Shown: positions 58,401 to 64,000 of the stretch, piece by piece
Layout of the letters: each line of letters begins with the position of its first letter
Position numbering within the stretch: position 1 is the stretch's first letter
The notes under the pieces: generated by a model
Told to the model about the DNA's origin: nothing
The model's database searches: none
The model's input: the letters and a program-made list of their open reading frames with translations, nothing else
Position numbers and translations under genes: made by a program
Source of the DNA: Saccoglossus kowalevskii
Taxonomy: Eukaryota; Hemichordata; Enteropneusta; Harrimaniidae
Length of the DNA stretch: 64,000 bases
Direction of reading: 5' to 3'
NCBI RefSeq assembly: GCF_000003605.2
Contig: NW_003130356.1
Location: 51,801 to 115,800 of the forward strand

Positions 58401-61329
58401 AAAGTGATATACTCGTATTTCCAGAATATTTTGAGCAAGTCTTCTGTTTTCCACACAAGCTCAAATGGGTATTTTTTTTACATATACTGCCACAGATGGC
58501 GCTCTTTGCAATAATCAAATTTCCAGCTCTCTCACCACTATTATGTTCCTTTTGCACAGGACTCAAAATTCATAAAGCCAATCAAGAACACTGATTTGAT
58601 GCAACACTTGAACGCCTTTCTTATTCTCAACCAACAACATGCTTATAACGTATTTGTCCTTTCAAGTATGCTTACTTGATTCGACATGTGTGCAATGCAT
58701 TCTGAACTTGGTCATGTTCGCACTCAGTGCATCTTTTATTACAAATACATGTAGGACCCCTACTTCTGGTTCCAAAATAAATGTCCAGCTTTAATATTGT
58801 GGGTCCGAGTGGCAGAATATGTGGCTAACACAATCCCTGACTAATAACATGTATTTACTGTTATACTTTTGACTGAAGTTGTGCCAAGTTATTCCCCCCA
58901 AGACAACGCTATTTGAAAGTTTGACGAGACAAATTTGGGTCATCGACATGAAACTAGTTTTAAGTATATGTACCAATTTTCAATTCATTTTAAATGGTGG
59001 TACAGGTATATCTTAATGGCAAACTCAAAGTTACTGTTTCCATCGAATCAAGACTGAGTGTCTCAACTTTGTTTTTTTTATTTGTTTACTAGACCCTTAC
59101 ACTAACCAATATATGAATTTATAGTGCTATTTAAATTATTTGCATTTTTACAAATTTATTTGTCTACTGAAAGTTGTGCATTTCATTGGATGGCATGCGG
59201 TTTCTCTAAGTTTGGTCAAAGAGGGCAGTATTACATTGGTGAGTTTGACAATTCCTCACCTCATTCATATGTCATTTGTGAACATAAAAAGACGGCCAAA
59301 CACAATTATATAACAGGAATAAATCACACTTGACAGATGACAGGTTTTAGCAGCGACTACCAACATGCAACTATGCAAACTCCTATACCTCAATCAAACG
59401 AAAAGGTTACATAGTTCTCAATACAATGGGATTGACATACATCATCACCATACGTACACATATATAAACACATTATATATTGTTATGCAAGACAAGTATG
59501 TTTCTAATTAATCACCATTAATGACAAATTAACACAACATAGCCTGAAGTGCTTTCTGTAATCAAAATCAGCTGACATTTGACCCCATAACACAGTGGAG
59601 ATTTCTCATCAATTGCTTGTGGCAACAGGTAAGAGGTATGTATGCCAGGGTTATTATTAAATCTGTTCTTCATGGATAATAGATTACTATTTTAGGATTA
59701 ACCTTTGACCTTTTATCATATAGAGTGGGGTGAGAAATAGTATCAACGTAAACCTTAAATGAACAATATTATCTATAGAGTGGGTCCAGAGTCTTGGGAG
59801 CTGGAGGGGGGGGGGGGGTTGTTAATCAGGGTTTGTTACTGAGAAATGTTAGAAACACCTTGAATCAAGTGAAAACAAATATTTCAACAACTTTACAGAG
59901 AAACCTGGGCAACCTGTCTGTACAAATAGGGCTTAGAAGGGAAATTGTTAAACATACAATTCATGTTAACTTCCTGTGAATATTTCTGATTTGCGATTAT
60001 TATTTTCACACACAGTGCTGACCAAAGATAGGAATATAAACTATTCAGAACAATTGTTTTTTACTATATATACAACTCAGATTTGAAATAACATTTTAGT
60101 ATTAATACTCTCGAAACAAAGTCATCACTAATTTACCACTGAACATTCTGTTGGCTACTTGCAACAATGAAACTCCAGTTCCTAACTCTTAAGAATACTA
60201 CGTTCAACATATAAAAACTATTTTTCATGATAAACACGGATCTGACAGAACATGAATGTTGAGATGTCTAAACCTGAACTACACAAGTCTGATGGAACAT
60301 GAAATGTTGAGACACCTGAATTCAATCAACATCAAATTGGTTGTTTTTATATAAAATGTAAGATATTGTCACAAAAAAAAAAAAAAATTAGAATGAGGTC
60401 ACCCCAAGGCACACCAAATATGGAAGCAGTATGAATAATACCGGTAGTCAGGGTTATTAAAGAGGTGTTGTGTGCGTGTGGGGGGTGGGGGGGGGGGTCA
60501 ATTTATAAAAGGAGGGGAGGAACTGTTATTCTCCAATTGAATTATTTATTTCAATTCTCAAAGTAACAGGGAAACGATTTACGTGGCCGATCAAATTTGG
60601 TCGGTTATTGACTTTTAATAACGTGGTATTTTGAAGCGTAATTTATGTAAATTTGGCACTAGAATATCAGTCATACCATGAGTTCCACATTAGCGGACAG
60701 TGGAGCAAAAAAAAAATGTGAATTCAGAGCAGTGAACAATACAGTGTGCCAAGATCCATCTATTGAAAGATGTTCAGCATCATCCTCTATATCAAAATGC
60801 AAGATTTTTCTCACTTTCATTAGATTTTATAGGGCTTCACATACATGAAGACAAAAATAAAAAAATAGTTTCAGACAGATGTGATTACAACTTATCCAGA
60901 TGTGTATATCACACAAGTTCAATTAAATATCCACATACATGTAGAAACCAAACTTCAAATTGACCTTTTAAAATTTCCTTGAAAGTCTACTACCGCTACA
61001 TACTTTGGTTACTTAGGCAAGATTAGCCAAGTATTGTATGTGGTTAGTTACATAAGATTTGCAGTTGTATGAAGAGTTTTATGTATTTCCGCATAAATAG
61101 AGGTCATTATTTAAAAGTATATCATTGCTACAATGCAGGTAGTTATAAGTTTGAATTGTGTTAATGCAATGGTTGGTTACAAGAACATAAATAGGAAAAA
61201 TTGAGATAACACAGGTGTTCGCCTTATGAATTACGTAAAGGTGAAATAACTGTTAAACTGTACACTGTTTCTCTTCAGCCAGTTATCAACAAGTCAGCAA
61301 AACAAGAGTAACTACTAGGGTAACATTAG

Positions 61330-61362
61330 ACCATAGTCCCTTTATGTTAGAGGGACTGTGGT
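61330..61362. repeat. Hairpin ACCATAGTCCCT / AGGGACTGTGGT
   Basis: Twelve paired bases with one G-T wobble around a 9-base loop (TTATGTTAG). A 25-base T run follows at 61391-61415. It is probably a small palindromic repeat. On the minus strand the T run reads as A25 upstream of the hairpin. Confidence 0.65.
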
Positions 61363-61390
61363 TAGACATGGGAAAAAAAATAAAAATCTA

Positions 61391-61421
<31 letters not shown>

Positions 61422-63063
61422 GCGTAGCAAATTTTATAAGCTACTGTGTGACTGTTTTCCAGAAGTTCAATTTGCATTTCTGTTAGTGATCACATGTTTC
61501 TATTTCCTCAGTATAATATGTGGTTTCTGATTTGAGTCATCAGGGATAAGAACGACATAAACAGTTTTGGCAAAGTCTGAAAATAATTAGCTATGGGTAG
61601 TGGCAATGAATTAGTAGAAGCCCAGACCTTTCCTAATAATTAATTCATGACATAATTTACCCAGGGAGGCTTAAGATCATTTTTTTATTATTATTAATAT
61701 ATTATTTTTATAATTTTACACATGCAAAATTTGAAATCACCCCTATAAATCAGTGATTTCAGAAGTGCTATTTTTCACTCTCCAGCAATTTTCAAAAGAA
61801 TAGGTCTGGAAGAAAGAAATCATACTATTATATTAATTTGATGGTTATAATACAGGCACACAGTAAACCACGACTAGCATGTCACACTTCATTGCTTGTT
61901 TCAATATTTTGTTTCCCCCTCCAGGTGATATTATTAAATGTCTATAGCTTGAGGCCGACCTCAGTACAGTGCCTCTGTTCAGACAACATGGGTCAACGTT
62001 TTAGCATTTGTTTCAATATATTTCACGAGTCAAAGTAGACACCCACTAGTAATTGTAAGGTGCTCACAGGACAACCCCTGTTATATGATTTATTTGTCAG
62101 GCCGGAAACAAAAGGTCCAAAAGGTCAATGGAAGTGGTGAGTGTACAGATTGAACTATAGAACACCACTTTAAATAGAATACATAAATATTTGATATACG
62201 AGTAATCCATGTGTTGCCTGAAGATCTCAAAGCTGGAAATGAATTAATCGCTCAGTCGTAGCATTTGATTTCGTACATTGTTATTTATCAGCTGTTTTCA
62301 ATATCAAAAATATGAATTTAAACATTTAAATCTCTGTTAATAAAAATAATTTGAAAACAAATTAATAATTTCTATTTGCAAGCAACTTCAACTACTGCCA
62401 TTACAAATTAATCCCACTGTTTTGGTCTTTATAATAGTGGCATTCTACCATAGCAATAAAATGTCAATTTTTATGACCTGTCTGATATAATACTACCAAC
62501 AAACAATACATATTTTCTTTGTTTGTTTTCCAGTTTTCGAGACCTTTACCTTACAAGTAAACCTGAGCTAGGGGTCAAGTTCTTTCTATAGCACGAAAAC
62601 ACACCACAATTAATATGAACTGCCTATTGGAAAATACAGAATCACAAATTGCACAAAATTAATTTTTAGTAGTGGTTTCAAATATATATGCCGTTTTATA
62701 CCACACATGTGATTTAGCAGACATTATTATAATTCTTAAAGAAATATTCTGTAAAACTAGCAACATCATATGATAATGGTTTATTCGGTTCAATCTGTTT
62801 GCACGAACCAATCAGATTGTCAGGAAATTTATTACACAGTATGGAGAAACATCTTATACTGCTTTATGACACTGAACGGCCATGATATACGGGATAAACG
62901 TGTCCAAAGCAAAGTGTGTTCAACAAGTTTCAGTCCCAAGAGCTCAACTCACACCTATGGTGGAGCATGTACACAGCAGCCACACAGAAAGGCTACGACA
63001 TTAGTACCCATTATGAAGAAGTTATAATTTTTATTTAAGCAAGAAAGTAGAGACAATTAATGA

Positions 63064-63372
63064 GCAGCGTACAACCATACTCACTATTTCGAAAAATCAG
63101 TAATCAGAGAGCATCGAAAAATCTTTAAAAAGGGCAAAGGTGTTAAAGGTAGTGTCCTTGACAGGTGGGCGAAATATACCGATGATGACCTGCACACGAC
63201 ACCAGAAAAGAAACGACCATTCAAACAGGATCACTTAGGCAAAAGGGCAAGAACTAGGGAAACAGAGTCTGGTTTATGCTGTGTAACATCGGGCCCCTGG
63301 GGCAAGTTTCTACTGTGTATGACAGACTCGCCGCGGTGTCTTAAAAATCTAAACCGAGTCTTTTATTCGGTA
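63064..63372 (+). other. Unassigned 103-codon open segment, GC-richer
   Basis: Open between stops at 63061 and 63373, with no early ATG. It includes KGSVLDRWAKYTDDDLHTTP, then a Lys/Arg-rich stretch KKRPFKQDHLGKRARTRE. It looks more protein-like than its surroundings. The SVLDRWAKY part faintly recalls the linker before the reverse transcriptase of some LINEs. No family is recognised, so it is not called as a gene. Confidence 0.3.
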
Positions 63373-63390
63373 TAAGTTTTCAAAAACACA

Positions 63391-63447
63391 ATGGTGGGAT
63401 TATGTAGACGCACCAGATGTAAAGCGTCTACGAGCTACGCCCATCAT
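63391..63447. repeat. Two-stem hairpin, GTAGACGC / GCGTCTAC core
   Basis: Inner stem GTAGACGC (63404-63411) with GCGTCTAC (63424-63431), eight perfect pairs and a 12-base loop. Outer stem ATGGTGGG (63391-63398) with CCCATCAT (63440-63447), eight pairs with one wobble. It directly follows the open segment at 63064-63372. Confidence 0.6.
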
Positions 63448-64000
63448 TCAAAAGTTTGCTGAGTGTGTATCACATGCATACACACTTTTACAAAGATTAA
63501 TGACACCTACAGACAGACTTCCATATATATTCAAGAAAAAAAGAAAATATTTCTATGTAATACATAACCATACACTTATATCTCTGTAAAGACAGCAACA
63601 ACCCAAATCTAGATCACTGGGTCAATTTCATGAGAAATGTTTCAAAAGTGCTGCGTATATTAGCATGTTTCAACTTCTTTTCAATCCAAACTAGCCAGAA
63701 AAACAAAACAAATTAAATGTTGTCATCTAGTAGCAGTTGGTATTGATTCTGAAAATCAATATTTCTGTTGCAAACCAATAAATATCTTCCATATTGTTAT
63801 TTAATTTGTAGATATTTACAGAAAAATAGCATTGGATTTTCTCCCTTCAGCTACAATTTATGTAACATTTCGGGCTCTCTGTTATTGAAGTCTGGAATTA
63901 TGCTCAAAATAGTGAAATAGGCAATAGGCAAATTAATCAATAATTAAATGTAATAGTAAACAATTAAATCAGATACTAAGTTTAAGTTATTTTTTTAAAA

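Larger units (their letters stand above)
51365..64000 (-). other. Upstream MYO18 region; no exon recognised
   Basis: 12.6 kb on the 5' side of the IQ exon. The expected preceding motor segment (equivalent of EFRRRFDVL and the stretch before VFFRAG) was looked for and not found. It is best read as a long intron, although short exons cannot be excluded by eye. It holds a CATA-rich microsatellite (about 51588-51616), a foldback element (55271-55434), G-runs (57660-57671, about 59806-59818, about 60480-60498), a hairpin with a T25 run (61330-61415) and the unexplained segment at 63064-63447. Confidence 0.6.

Noticed and set aside
1-64000. tRNA genes, rRNA, CRISPR arrays, bacterial operons
   Set aside because: No tRNA cloverleaf with A and B boxes, no rRNA segment and no regularly spaced array with unique spacers was seen. 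The tandem arrays found have no spacers, and the window is clearly eukaryotic.

Overview
The window is 64 kb of AT-rich animal genomic DNA: genes with introns, GT-AG splice sites, LINE fragments, many small foldback elements, microsatellites and one assembly gap of 608 Ns (12615-13222). The two recognisable genes and the repeat style suggest a marine invertebrate, perhaps a hemichordate or another non-vertebrate deuterostome, with a lophotrochozoan also possible. This placement is inference from remembered families, not from a search.

Left part (1-36 kb). The only gene recognised is a complete, apparently single-exon, rhodopsin-like GPCR on the minus strand (2704-3723) of the somatostatin/opioid/MCH-receptor group. 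The rest looks intergenic. It holds an 849-bp element with inverted ends and TTAA flanks (8072-8928), two old minisatellites (45-bp and 54-bp units), a CCTT microsatellite beside the gap, a dispersed 202-bp repeat in two copies, a 650-bp direct duplication (24587-25245 and 26156-26791) and a decayed LINE reverse-transcriptase fragment (about 28560-28925).

Middle part (36.2-51.4 kb). Nineteen minus-strand exons join in frame to encode the last 936 residues of a class XVIII unconventional myosin (MYO18A/B family): the end of the motor, an IQ motif, a long coiled-coil tail and an acidic, serine-rich C-terminus ending Glu-Glu-Tyr-Val. All splice sites were placed by hand. Each exon matches the order of vertebrate MYO18A as remembered, and the total length is a multiple of three. 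The introns carry a 3' LINE fragment in antisense, two unclassified interspersed repeats and several short foldback elements with TACTGTA-type ends.

Right part (51.4-64 kb). This lies upstream of the IQ exon on the myosin's strand. No motor, PDZ or other exon is recognised, so it is read as one very long intron, or as sequence hiding small exons or an internal promoter. It holds another TACTGTA foldback element, hairpins, homopolymer runs and an unexplained, relatively GC-rich open segment (63064-63447).

The two genes have no evident functional link. One is a cell-surface peptide-receptor type and the other an actin-associated cytoskeletal scaffold.
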